A DNA stretch of 64,000 nt from Rhodobacterales bacterium. GTDB taxonomy: Bacteria > Pseudomonadota > Alphaproteobacteria > Rhodobacterales > Rhodobacteraceae. The stretch is taken from assembly GCA_021155205.1 (NCBI GenBank), contig JAJNPS010000010.1, positions 147,111-211,110 on the forward strand, read 5' to 3'. Below the pieces are notes generated by a model. The model did no database searches and was not told the origin of the DNA. It was given only the letters and a program-made list of their open reading frames with translations. This document shows, piece by piece, positions 35,096 to 44,120 of this stretch; position 1 is the first letter of the stretch, and every line of letters begins with the position of its first letter. Made by a program: the position numbers and the translations under genes.

Positions 35096-35916
35096 CCCGC
35101 CGCCAGCGCAATACCGGCCTGATCGCCATGGCGGTGGCCGCTGTCGTGTTCATCCTGCCCTTCCTCTTCATCTTTTTGATGGCGGTGAAGACCAAGAAAG
35201 AGGCGTCGTTCCTGACCTTTGCCTGGCCCTCGGAATGGCATTTCTGGGCCAACCTGGTCGAGGTCATCCAGACCCGCAACTACATGCTTCTGCTCGCCTA
35301 TTTCAACTCTACCGTCATCACCGTCGGAGCGGTGACACTGCTGGTGATCTTTGGCGCGATGGTGGGATATGTGCTGCAGCGCCGCCCTTCTGGCTGGAAC
35401 AAGTTGATCTATGCCGCCGTCCTTATGGGACTGATGGTGCCGCCCGCCGTGGTGCCGACGATCTGGGTCTTGCAGGGGATTGGCCTTTTCAAGACCATCC
35501 ACGGCATGATCCTGATACAGGTGGCCTATGGCCTTGCCTTCTCGGTCCTCTTGTACCGCAGCTTCATCGGTACCATCCCGCGCGATCTGGACGAGGCGGC
35601 GCTGATCGACGGCGCGAAGCCTTGGCAGGTGTTTTTCCGGGTGATCCTGCCCTTGCTGAGACCCGTGACGGTGACGCTGATCGTGGTGCAGTCCATCGCC
35701 ATCTTCAACGATTTCACCAACCCGCTTTACTACCTGCCGGGCAGGGAAAACGTGACCGTCCAGCTGACCCTGTTCAACTTCCAGACCCAGTTCCAAAGCC
35801 AGTACAACCTCCTCTTCATGAACATCCTTCTGGTGACGATCCCGCCCCTTTTGGTGTTCATCTTCTTCAACCGTCAGATCGTGGCCGGCATGACCGCCGG
35901 CGGCGTTAAAGGGTAG
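35092..35916 (+). CDS. Sugar ABC transporter permease (MalG/UgpE type)
   Basis: A 274-residue permease with six membrane spans and an EAA loop (LDEAALIDGAKPWQVFFRVI). GTG start overlaps the stop of the partner permease. The pair forms the membrane channel for the binding protein at 32888. Confidence 0.92.
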   Translation: MTRRQRNTGLIAMAVAAVVFILPFLFIFLMAVKTKKEASFLTFAWPSEWHFWANLVEVIQTRNYMLLLAYFNSTVITVGAVTLLVIFGAMVGYVLQRRPSGWNKLIYAAVLMGLMVPPAVVPTIWVLQGIGLFKTIHGMILIQVAYGLAFSVLLYRSFIGTIPRDLDEAALIDGAKPWQVFFRVILPLLRPVTVTLIVVQSIAIFNDFTNPLYYLPGRENVTVQLTLFNFQTQFQSQYNLLFMNILLVTIPPLLVFIFFNRQIVAGMTAGGVKG

Positions 35917-35918
35917 CG

Positions 35919-36920
<1,002 letters not shown>

Positions 36921-36936
36921 CCTGAACGGGTGCCGA

Positions 36937-37764
36937 CTACGCCCCGACTGCTTTCACAAAGGCTGCGAATTCGGCATCCGGCATCGCGACGTTGTGGACA
37001 TCCTGCGGATAGGCCCCACCCGCCACATCCGCCACGAATTCGCCGAAGGCCGCGATGCGCTCGGCCTGCAGGCGCGCATGTTCGGCGGCAAAGTTGCGAT
37101 AGGTCTTGGCATGGCGGGGCTTGTGGCCGTCGGTGCAGCCCAGGACATCCTCGGCGAACAGGTATTGCGCGTCCGCCCCCGGCCCTGCCCCCATGCCCAG
37201 CATGATCATCGGCGTGTTCTTCGAGATGAACGCGCCAAGGCGGTCCGGCACCACCTCCAGTTCGGCCCCGAAACAGCCGATGGCCTCCAGCGCCTTGATG
37301 CTGTCCCAGACGGCGCGCGCCTCGGTCGCGGTCTTGCCCACGGCGCGCCAGCCGGTCCATGTGATGTGACCGGGGACCAGCCCGACATGCCCGACGACGG
37401 GAATGCGGTTGTCACAAAGCACCTTCTGGATGTCCAGCGAGGCGGCGCAGTAAAAGCAGTCGCCCCCCATCTGGGTGAAGTGATGGGCCGCGCGCAGATA
37501 GTCGTCGCCGCTTGCAAGCGGCGTGCCCTGCCAGGAATTGCCCTGCCCCCCGACCGGCAGGCCGACCTGCACGAAACACCGCCCGGCGGCGGCGCGCATT
37601 TCGGGGGTGAAGTATTTCCCCTCGATCGACAGCATGTCGATGCCCGCTGCATCTGCCGCTGCCGCCTCGTCCGGCGTGGTGACATAGAGCATGGAGATTT
37701 TCTGCCCCCGCGCCTTCATCGCGCGGATATCGTGGACGGTCGGGCGGTTGGCTTTGTGGACCAT
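36937..37764 (-). CDS. PanB-fold protein lacking canonical ketopantoate hydroxymethyltransferase residues
   Basis: A 275-residue PEP-mutase/PanB superfamily TIM barrel. Matches PanB in VVGHVGLVPGHITWTGW, LEVVP (Glu base), MLGMGAGPGADAQYLF and LGCTDGHKPRHAKTYRNFA. But the E. coli PanB metal and substrate residues are changed: the VGDS Asp region reads SIEGK, the ADLP Asp reads VGLP, and the VKIE Lys/Glu read YCAA. It probably performs a related aldol or mutase reaction on a different substrate. ATG 37764 chosen. It is the last gene of the moc-like operon, not near panC, so a pantothenate role is unlikely. Confidence 0.8.
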   Translation of the reverse strand: MVHKANRPTVHDIRAMKARGQKISMLYVTTPDEAAAADAAGIDMLSIEGKYFTPEMRAAAGRCFVQVGLPVGGQGNSWQGTPLASGDDYLRAAHHFTQMGGDCFYCAASLDIQKVLCDNRIPVVGHVGLVPGHITWTGWRAVGKTATEARAVWDSIKALEAIGCFGAELEVVPDRLGAFISKNTPMIMLGMGAGPGADAQYLFAEDVLGCTDGHKPRHAKTYRNFAAEHARLQAERIAAFGEFVADVAGGAYPQDVHNVAMPDAEFAAFVKAVGA

Positions 37765-37768
37765 GGGA

Positions 37769-38542
37769 TTACACCGTGAATGCGTTGCGGAAGGCTTCAA
37801 GGGCAGCCTCCTCGTCGCCCTTGGCAAAACTTTCCAGTGCCACCGGCCCGGCATAGCCCATGTCCCGCAACGCAGTGGCGATGACGGAATAGTTGATCTC
37901 GCCGGTGCCAGGCTCGAACCGCCCGGGATTGTCGGCGACCTGCACCTCGCCGATGAAGGGAAGGCAGGCGGCGCACCAGCGCACCAGATCGCCCTCGCCG
38001 ATCTGGGTATGGTAAAGGTCAAGATTGATGCGCAGTTCGGGCCGGTTGACCGCCGAGACCAGCGCCAGCACGTCGGCGGTGCTGTTGAACGGACAGCCCG
38101 GATGGTCGCGCAGGTTGAGGTTTTCCAGCGTGAAGGTCACGCCCAGTTCGGCCCCCAGATCGCAGATGCGCATCAACGTGTCGCGCGCCTTCAGCCACAT
38201 CGCCCCGGTCACACCTTGCGTCTGCCAGATCGGGATGCCGCCATCCCCAAGGCCCGTGCCATGCAGGTTCAGCCGCTGCACGCCCAGGCGTTTGCCGACG
38301 GCGGCGGTTTCCCGCGCCGAGGCCAAAAGCATGTCCGCGCCTGCGTCATCGGCAAGGCGACCCTGCAGATAGCCGTTCATGATGGTGAATGTTGCGCCGG
38401 TCCGCTCCAGCCTGGCCAGATCCCAGGCGGGCCAGTTCCAAAGACCGACGCCATAGCCCATCTCTTTCAGGCGGCTGGCGCGCCAGTCGATGGGGCGGTC
38501 GCGCCACAGCATTTCGGCGCAGGCGGCAAGTTGAAAGGTCAT
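37769..38542 (-). CDS. Hydroxypyruvate-isomerase-like / sugar phosphate isomerase (TIM barrel)
   Basis: A 257-residue AP_endonuc_2 fold protein resembling Hyi/OtnI and MocC-like isomerases: ERTGATFTIMNGYLQGRLAD, Glu in FTLENLNLRDH, Asp/His in LRINLDLYHTQIGEGD, EVQVADNPGRFEPGTGEIN, with a C-terminal ALESFAKGDEE. The Glu and His positions fit a mononuclear metal isomerase. It is 4 bp from the PanB-like gene and 1 bp from the Rieske gene, so the three are co-translated. Confidence 0.85.
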   Translation of the reverse strand: MTFQLAACAEMLWRDRPIDWRASRLKEMGYGVGLWNWPAWDLARLERTGATFTIMNGYLQGRLADDAGADMLLASARETAAVGKRLGVQRLNLHGTGLGDGGIPIWQTQGVTGAMWLKARDTLMRICDLGAELGVTFTLENLNLRDHPGCPFNSTADVLALVSAVNRPELRINLDLYHTQIGEGDLVRWCAACLPFIGEVQVADNPGRFEPGTGEINYSVIATALRDMGYAGPVALESFAKGDEEAALEAFRNAFTV

Positions 38543-38543
38543 G

Positions 38544-38852
38544 CTAGATCTCCACCATCACGCGGCCATCCTCGATCCGCGTGGGATAGGTCCGCAGATT
38601 GTCGCAGGCGGGCGGCGTGTCAACCTCGCCCGAGGTGAAATCAAAGATCGACGCGTGCTTGGGGCATTCCACGGTGTTTTCCATCACCAGCCCGTCGGCC
38701 AGGTGGATGTCTTCGTGGGTGCAAAGCCCGTCGGTGCAGAAATAGCCGTTCTCGTGGTTGCGAAAGATCGCGAATGTCCGGCCGCCGTGATCGAAACGAA
38801 TGACATCTTCGGCGGCGATGTCGGTGGCGGCGCAGGCAAAGGTCCAGGGCAT
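38544..38852 (-). CDS. MocE-type Rieske [2Fe-2S] ferredoxin
   Basis: A 102-residue soluble Rieske protein. Cluster ligands C44-x-H46 (LCTHED) and C63-x2-H66 (ECPKH). Sequence context DVIRFDHGGRTFAIFR and HLADGLVMENTVECPKH is typical of the MocE family, the electron donor of the rhizopine demethylase complex and similar oxygenases. The frame extends upstream to 38993 but ATG 38852 is the family start. It probably delivers electrons to the di-iron oxygenase encoded at 42942-43955; no ferredoxin reductase is seen in the window. Confidence 0.9.
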   Translation of the reverse strand: MPWTFACAATDIAAEDVIRFDHGGRTFAIFRNHENGYFCTDGLCTHEDIHLADGLVMENTVECPKHASIFDFTSGEVDTPPACDNLRTYPTRIEDGRVMVEI

Positions 38853-38905
38853 GTCGGCTCTCTTTCGGGGGGCGTGTGGTGGGCAATCACGGGGTCTGGG
38901 GCAGA

Positions 38906-39910
38906 TCATGCGTAGAACTCTGGTCTTGGCACCCGCTCGACCGGGCACTTTCGCCCCTCGGCCAGCGCACGGACGCCTGCTTCGGCGACACATGCGGCAG
39001 CATACCCATCCCAGACCGATGCAGCGACATCGGGAAACGCGCCGGTCTCGACAAAGCGCACAAAGGCGCGGTTCTGCCGCCGGTAGGCCTCGGCATAGCG
39101 CCCGCGCCAGTCGGTGTCATAGGCGGTGCCCGCGGCCAGCGCGCGGTCGGTGCGGGTATAGGCGACAGGGTTCATTGCGATGCTGGCGGTTTCGCCCACC
39201 AGTTCGGCGCGCACGTCATAGCCGTAGGCGGCGTTGTTGTTGATCTCGATGGTCACGATCTGGCCATCGGAGGTTTCCAGCACCATCACCACCGGGGCCA
39301 CCACTGCGTCCGATCTTTTGGCTTGCGCCGCAGAAATCGTCGCATAGTCGCAACCGAGCACATGCCGCACCACGTCAAATTCGTGCGGTGCCGAATTGGT
39401 GATCGCCATCGCCCCGGTGAAATCGGCCGCCGGGGTGGCGACGTTGCGGTGAAAGTTGTGCATCATCAGCGCGCGGCCGATCCGGCCCTGATCCAGCGCC
39501 GACTTCATCTCGGCGTAGGCGCGGTCATAGCGGCGCATGAATCCGACCTGGACCTGACGCGCGCCCGTGGCCATTTCCGCCTTCATCACCGTCAGGCATT
39601 CGGCCGGGGTCTGCGACAGCGGCTTTTCGCACAGGACCCGCTTGCCCGACCGGATGCAGGCCAGCACCAGCGGCGCATGGGTATGGTCGGGGCTGGCGAT
39701 GATCACCGCGTCGACATCCGCCCGCACGATCGCGGCCTCGGGGTCGGTTGCCACATCCGCAGCACCACAGGTCTCGGCCACCGTCCGGGCGCGTCCGGCA
39801 TCGCTGTCGCAGACCACCTGCAGCGTGGCCCCCGGCAGGTCGGCCGCTACGATCCTTGCATGGTCGGCCCCCATCAGGCCCGCACCGATGACGGCGATGC
39901 GCACGGTCAT
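38906..39910 (-). CDS. Gfo/Idh/MocA oxidoreductase, inositol 2-dehydrogenase-like
   Basis: A 334-residue NAD(P)-dependent dehydrogenase: Rossmann motif AVIGAGLMGADHARIV, SPDHTHAPLVL, catalytic Lys in LCEKPLSQ, VGFMRRYDRAYAEMK, and NSAPHEFDVVRHVLG with the substrate-binding His. This layout is closest to inositol 2-dehydrogenases (IolG/IdhA/MocA). ATG 39910 begins the Rossmann fold; the frame opens six codons earlier. Likely oxidises a cyclitol or sugar imported by the ABC system immediately upstream. Confidence 0.87.
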   Translation of the reverse strand: MTVRIAVIGAGLMGADHARIVAADLPGATLQVVCDSDAGRARTVAETCGAADVATDPEAAIVRADVDAVIIASPDHTHAPLVLACIRSGKRVLCEKPLSQTPAECLTVMKAEMATGARQVQVGFMRRYDRAYAEMKSALDQGRIGRALMMHNFHRNVATPAADFTGAMAITNSAPHEFDVVRHVLGCDYATISAAQAKRSDAVVAPVVMVLETSDGQIVTIEINNNAAYGYDVRAELVGETASIAMNPVAYTRTDRALAAGTAYDTDWRGRYAEAYRRQNRAFVRFVETGAFPDVAASVWDGYAAACVAEAGVRALAEGRKCPVERVPRPEFYA

Positions 39911-39960
39911 CCGTGCCCCCTGCCGCAAGGCGCGCGCGGTGGCAGCAGGCGCATCTGCAT

Positions 39961-40749
39961 CTAGGCCCCCATCTGGCCTTCGACCTGGGCCTCGAGGTCG
40001 GCCATGGTCTCGCCCCCTGCCATCAGGTCGGTGATTTCCTCGCGGCTTTTCTCGCCCTTGCGGAAGTCGGCGGCGATGGACCCCCGGATCAGCACGGCAA
40101 AATGGTCGCCGACCGCCATGGCGTGCATCACCTGATGGGTGATGAAGATCACCGCCAGCCCCCGCCGTTTCGCTTCGTTCACGATGCGCAGCACGTGCGC
40201 CGCCTGCTTGACGCCAAGGGCGGCCGTGGGTTCATCAAGGATCAGCACCCGGGCACCGAAATGCACCGCACGCGCAATGGCCAGCGACTGCCGTTCGCCA
40301 CCGGACAGCCCGCCGACCAGCCGGTCGCCGTCGTCGATGCGGGTGATGCCGAAGTCCTGCACCGCCTTGACGGCAATGGCATTGGCGGTCTTGCGGTCAA
40401 AGACCCTGAACGGACCCCAGCCCTTGGTGGGTTCGACCCCGACAAAGAACGACCGCCCGATCGACATCAGGGGAAAGGTGCCGCCGAACTGGTGGACGGT
40501 GGCGATGCCCCTGTCGGAAGCCTCGCGCGGGGTGGCAAAGGCTGTGGGCTGGCCGTCCATCTCGACCGTGCCGGAGGTCGGTTTGTAGACGCCGGACAAC
40601 AGCTTGATCAGCGTCGATTTGCCCGCGCCATTGTCGCCCAGAAGGCACAGCACTTCGCCTGCGTGAAGCGACAGGTTGATGTCGTTCAGCACCTCGATGG
40701 GACCAAAGGACTTGTTGATGCCGCGCAGGGCAAGGATCGGGGCGGCCAT
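39961..40749 (-). CDS. Sugar ABC transporter ATP-binding protein (single-domain)
   Basis: A 262-residue ABC ATPase: Walker A GDNGAGKST, signature LSGGERQ, Walker B VLILDEPTAALG, H-loop ITHQ. Its ATG overlaps the TGA of the permease (TGATG). The one-domain form is like FrcA. Part of the moc-like cluster importer. Confidence 0.9.
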   Translation of the reverse strand: MAAPILALRGINKSFGPIEVLNDINLSLHAGEVLCLLGDNGAGKSTLIKLLSGVYKPTSGTVEMDGQPTAFATPREASDRGIATVHQFGGTFPLMSIGRSFFVGVEPTKGWGPFRVFDRKTANAIAVKAVQDFGITRIDDGDRLVGGLSGGERQSLAIARAVHFGARVLILDEPTAALGVKQAAHVLRIVNEAKRRGLAVIFITHQVMHAMAVGDHFAVLIRGSIAADFRKGEKSREEITDLMAGGETMADLEAQVEGQMGA

Positions 40750-41774
40750 CACTTGCCCGCCTTCTTGGGCGTGTAGGACAGCGCCATCTTGCGGAAGGTG
40801 TTGTTCATCAGGACCGCCCCCAGAAGAAGGATGCCGATGATGAGCGAGGACCAGTTGCGGTCAAAACTGGTATAGTAGATGCCCTGGTTGACCACCGCAA
40901 AGGTGATGGTGCCAAAGAAGATGCCGACCACCGATCCGAACCCGCCCGTCAGCAGCACGCCCCCGACCACGACCGAGATGATCGAGTTGAAGATGAAGGA
41001 CTGCCCGCCGGACACCTGGGCCGAGTTGAACAGGATCGCCTGACACATGCCGACAAACGCCGCCGATGTCGCAGACAGCACGAACAAAATGATCGTCATC
41101 CGTTCGGTCGGGATGCCAGCATTGCGCGCACTGACCTTGTCGCCGCCCATGGCGAAAATCCAGTTCCCGTATTTGGAATAGTGCACGAAAAAGATGTAGG
41201 CGCAGGTCGCCGCCAGCCACCAGGCGATGATGACCTGGAACTGGCCCTGAATGTAGAACTGGCCGAACACCGTCTTTGCGGCGTCGGGCGCGGTCAGGGC
41301 GACGCTGGTCGTCCCGGTGATCAGGACCGAAAAGCCAAGGACCAGCCCCGCAACGGCGAACAAGGTTCCAAGCGTCACGATGAACGACGGCACCGCCGTC
41401 CGCACCACCAGAATGCCGTTGACCAGACCCACGACCACGCCCAGTAGCAGCGCCGCCGAAATTCCGAGCCAGATCGACTGGCCAAAATGACCGGAAATGA
41501 TCGCGACAGTCATTGAACCCGCGGGCACCATCGAGCCCACCGAAATGTCCAGTTCACCCGCGATCATCAAAAGACCTATCGGGATCGCGATGATCCCAAG
41601 ACCCGCCGCCACGTTCATCCAGCTGGCGATGCTGCCAAGGGTCAGGAAACTGACCCCGCCGAATACCGTGAAAAAGACAAGCATCCCGATCATCCCGAGC
41701 AGGGCGCCTGCTTCGGGCCGCCGCAAAAGCCCGCCAACGGTTGGCTTGCGTGCCGATCCTGCTGTTCCTGCCAT
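40749..41774 (-). CDS. Sugar ABC transporter permease (RbsC/inositol type)
   Basis: A 341-residue BPD_transp_2 permease with about nine hydrophobic spans; conserved IAGELDISVGSMVPAG and GGVLLTGGFGSVVGIFFG loops. The frame is open to 41891 but ATG 41774 follows a GGGGA. An intercistronic hairpin separates it from the binding-protein gene. Confidence 0.9.
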   Translation of the reverse strand: MAGTAGSARKPTVGGLLRRPEAGALLGMIGMLVFFTVFGGVSFLTLGSIASWMNVAAGLGIIAIPIGLLMIAGELDISVGSMVPAGSMTVAIISGHFGQSIWLGISAALLLGVVVGLVNGILVVRTAVPSFIVTLGTLFAVAGLVLGFSVLITGTTSVALTAPDAAKTVFGQFYIQGQFQVIIAWWLAATCAYIFFVHYSKYGNWIFAMGGDKVSARNAGIPTERMTIILFVLSATSAAFVGMCQAILFNSAQVSGGQSFIFNSIISVVVGGVLLTGGFGSVVGIFFGTITFAVVNQGIYYTSFDRNWSSLIIGILLLGAVLMNNTFRKMALSYTPKKAGK

Positions 41775-41827
41775 CACTTTTCCCCGGTCAGACCCTGGCG
41801 CGAGTTGCGCCGGAACGTGGAACCCGT

Positions 41828-41845
41828 CCCGGAACAGTTTCCGGG
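41828..41845. other. Intercistronic hairpin after the binding-protein gene
   Basis: CCCGGAA (41828-41834) and TTCCGGG (41839-41845), loop of four, between the binding-protein and permease genes. Same position in the operon as the hairpins at 20885, 34178 and 46758. Confidence 0.5.
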
Positions 41846-41871
41846 CCGGGTGGCTTTTCAAGGATGCGGCA

Positions 41872-42843
41872 CTAGCGTGCGCCTGCCGCAACGCCTTTCA
41901 GCGTCGCTTCGATGTTGGTCATGTCGATGATTCCCGGACCGGTCAGGACTGGGAAAGTCGGAAGCAGGTTGCCAAAGTCGATGTTCGCGGCAAGCAGGCT
42001 CACGCCGATATAGGACTGCAGGTAGGGCTGCTGATCGACTGCAAACCCTTGCGTGCCCGCCTTGATGCGGTCCAGACCCGTCTGGTTGAAATCGAACGAT
42101 CCAAGCATGACCTTGCCGGTCAGGCCGGCCTGTTCGACGCCCGTGGCGGCGCTGTCGGCGTCACCGGCCGAAATCGTGATCGCCCCGTCGATTGTCGCGT
42201 CCTTGGTCAGGGTCGCCTTGATCGCTTCGGCGACGGCCGTGGGATCGCCAAAGCTCGACGCAGGCAGCGGCAGCTGGTTCGAGACGGAACCGCCCTTGGC
42301 CGCACCGTCCGCGACGCCCTTGCAGCGCGCTTCAAGGTTTGCAGCACCCGGTACGGTATTGATGCAGATGATGTTCTTGACGCCCTTTCCGGCATAATAG
42401 GAGCCGGCGGCAAGTCCGGCCTCGTATTCGTCGTTGCCGACATAGTTGATCGCGCCAAGCTCCCGCGCCTTGTCGCCGTTGCCTGCGTTGATCAGGATGA
42501 CCTTGATCCCCTTGGCGATGGCTTCCTTGATCGCCGGGTCTTCGGCTTCGGGCACCCAGTTCGGGATCACGATCCCCGTCGCGCCCTGTGCGATTGCGGT
42601 GCGCACCAGCTGTGCCGCATCCGCGCCAAGGTTGTCATAGGTCTGCAGCTGCAGATATGTGCATTTGCCGCCGTTGGCGACGACCGCAAGACAGGCATCG
42701 TCCATGCCCTTCTTGATCTTGTTCCAGAACAGGTCATCCGCCTTGCCGCCGATCACGGCGATTTCCGCCGCCATCGCGACCGTCGCCGACGCGATCAGCG
42801 CCGTGGTTCCCAGCATCGTCTTGAGGCTTTTCATCAGGGTCAT
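41872..42843 (-). CDS. Sugar/cyclitol ABC transporter substrate-binding protein (Peripla_BP_4)
   Basis: A 323-residue periplasmic protein with Sec signal (LKTMLGTTALIASATVAMA) and a RbsB/MocB-like fold: VIGGKADDLFWNKIKKGMDD, GATGIVIPNWVPEAEDPAI, KVILINAGN, GSFDFNQTGLDRI, QQPYLQSYIG. The start MTLMKS at 42843 has GGAGGAG at proper distance; the frame goes further up to 42945 without support. Located between the oxygenase gene (98 bp) and the permease. Ligand unknown; cyclitols are plausible from the dehydrogenase. Confidence 0.9.
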   Translation of the reverse strand: MTLMKSLKTMLGTTALIASATVAMAAEIAVIGGKADDLFWNKIKKGMDDACLAVVANGGKCTYLQLQTYDNLGADAAQLVRTAIAQGATGIVIPNWVPEAEDPAIKEAIAKGIKVILINAGNGDKARELGAINYVGNDEYEAGLAAGSYYAGKGVKNIICINTVPGAANLEARCKGVADGAAKGGSVSNQLPLPASSFGDPTAVAEAIKATLTKDATIDGAITISAGDADSAATGVEQAGLTGKVMLGSFDFNQTGLDRIKAGTQGFAVDQQPYLQSYIGVSLLAANIDFGNLLPTFPVLTGPGIIDMTNIEATLKGVAAGAR

Positions 42844-42941
42844 CTTGGGTCTCCTCCCTCTCGTTCCGCGCTCTGCGGATTTCGGTTTCACCTCGGTCAT
42901 CCCGGCCTGTGTTTTCCCAGGGTTGTCCGGGCAGCGTGGTT

Positions 42942-43955
42942 TCACGACTGCGCGCCCGTCCCGGCGTTCAGGCGCGCCTTCTTCTTGCGATAGCGTTCCT
43001 TCATCACCTCGTCGGCCTGTTTGGAGCCGTCGTGCCAGGTGCCGAAGAGGCGGTCGAAGGGCACCAGCCCGTCGGCGTAGTTCACCTCGAAATACTTGTG
43101 GTGCAGATAATGGGCATAGCAGTGGGCATCAAAGCCTGTCTTGCCGACCTCGATCTTGTCGAACCCGATATGGCCCACCACGGCCCCCGTGCCCGTGACC
43201 TGCAGGTGGTACAGCATCAGCAAGGGGTGCGAGGGCAGGACCAGATGGATCAGCACGTCCGAGAAATACATGAGATGCTCCACCGGGTGCATCGACAGCG
43301 ACGACCAGGGGCTGGGATTGATCGAGTTGTGGTGGACCGAATGCACCCATTTGTAGAGGACCGGCACATGGATCAGCCGGTGGATGACGTAGAAATGCGC
43401 CTCGTGGATCAGCGGGATCAGCAGGCCAAGGGCCACCAGCGCGACCGGCTGGTCGGCAAAGGTGGCCCAAGGACCCCAGCCGTTTGCCCAGGCGTACAGC
43501 ATCCCGACCTCATAGGCGGTCCAGATCGGAACGCCGGTGCCGAAGGACCGGATGATGTTGTCGATCTTCTGGCTTTTGAACAGGAACACATCCGACGGCT
43601 TGTCCGCCGGAAAGGTGCCGTTGTACTTGAAATGGTTTCCTTGCGCACGTCGGACGTACAGGCGCAGTTCCAAGAGGCCATAGACGATCAGCACCAGGGC
43701 CGCGTTGCGAACCAGCAGGTAGGCGATCCAGCCCCATGCCAGCGTCTGCACGGTTTCTCTTGACGGCGTCAGGAACAACCACATCACCGCGCCCAGCACG
43801 AAGAACAGCGCGTTCCAGGGCAGGAAATAATGCGGTAGCCAGGCAAGGAACTTTGCCGGACGCGGCGGCCAGACAAAGACCGGCGCGGGGGTTATCGGAT
43901 CGTTTGGCGCCCAGTTGCCGCGCTTGTCGCGGGTGCCGTATTCCAGATCGTCCAT
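42942..43955 (-). CDS. Sterol desaturase / fatty acid hydroxylase superfamily membrane di-iron oxygenase
   Basis: A 337-residue integral membrane protein with hydrophobic spans near 41-62, 73-96, 143-157, 168-184 and 227-250. The histidine clusters of the ERG3/FAH family are complete: H184-x2-H187 and H192, H196; H205-x2-HH (208-209); H223/H227; H278-x3-H282-x2-HH (285-286). These bind a di-iron centre that activates O2. In this operon the electron donor is presumably the Rieske protein at 38544. It heads the nine-gene cluster. Substrate is probably not a lipid, given sugar-type neighbours; by analogy to MocD it could hydroxylate or O-demethylate a sugar or cyclitol (inference). Confidence 0.85.
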   Translation of the reverse strand: MDDLEYGTRDKRGNWAPNDPITPAPVFVWPPRPAKFLAWLPHYFLPWNALFFVLGAVMWLFLTPSRETVQTLAWGWIAYLLVRNAALVLIVYGLLELRLYVRRAQGNHFKYNGTFPADKPSDVFLFKSQKIDNIIRSFGTGVPIWTAYEVGMLYAWANGWGPWATFADQPVALVALGLLIPLIHEAHFYVIHRLIHVPVLYKWVHSVHHNSINPSPWSSLSMHPVEHLMYFSDVLIHLVLPSHPLLMLYHLQVTGTGAVVGHIGFDKIEVGKTGFDAHCYAHYLHHKYFEVNYADGLVPFDRLFGTWHDGSKQADEVMKERYRKKKARLNAGTGAQS

Positions 43956-44120
43956 CCGCACCCCCCGAACCTGGCGCATCTGCCCGACTCGTTCCGGGAC
44001 TGGAATTTCTATACCGTTGACAAAACCGGCGGCATAATCATTTCATGGACGATGAGGTATTTCCCCTCAATGGCTTCATTTCTGGCAAGGCGACAATGAG
44101 GGAATCTTTCAGGGGACCGG

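Noticed and set aside
36937..37764. Annotation as panB (pantothenate biosynthesis)
   Set aside because: Catalytic and metal residues are replaced and the gene sits in a catabolic operon, so the gene symbol is withheld.
43956..44120. A LacI-type operator in the oxygenase/LacI divergent gap
   Set aside because: I found only short or poorly centred repeats (for example GAGG...CCTC); none is convincing by eye. A TTGACA at about 44010 lacks a well-spaced -10.
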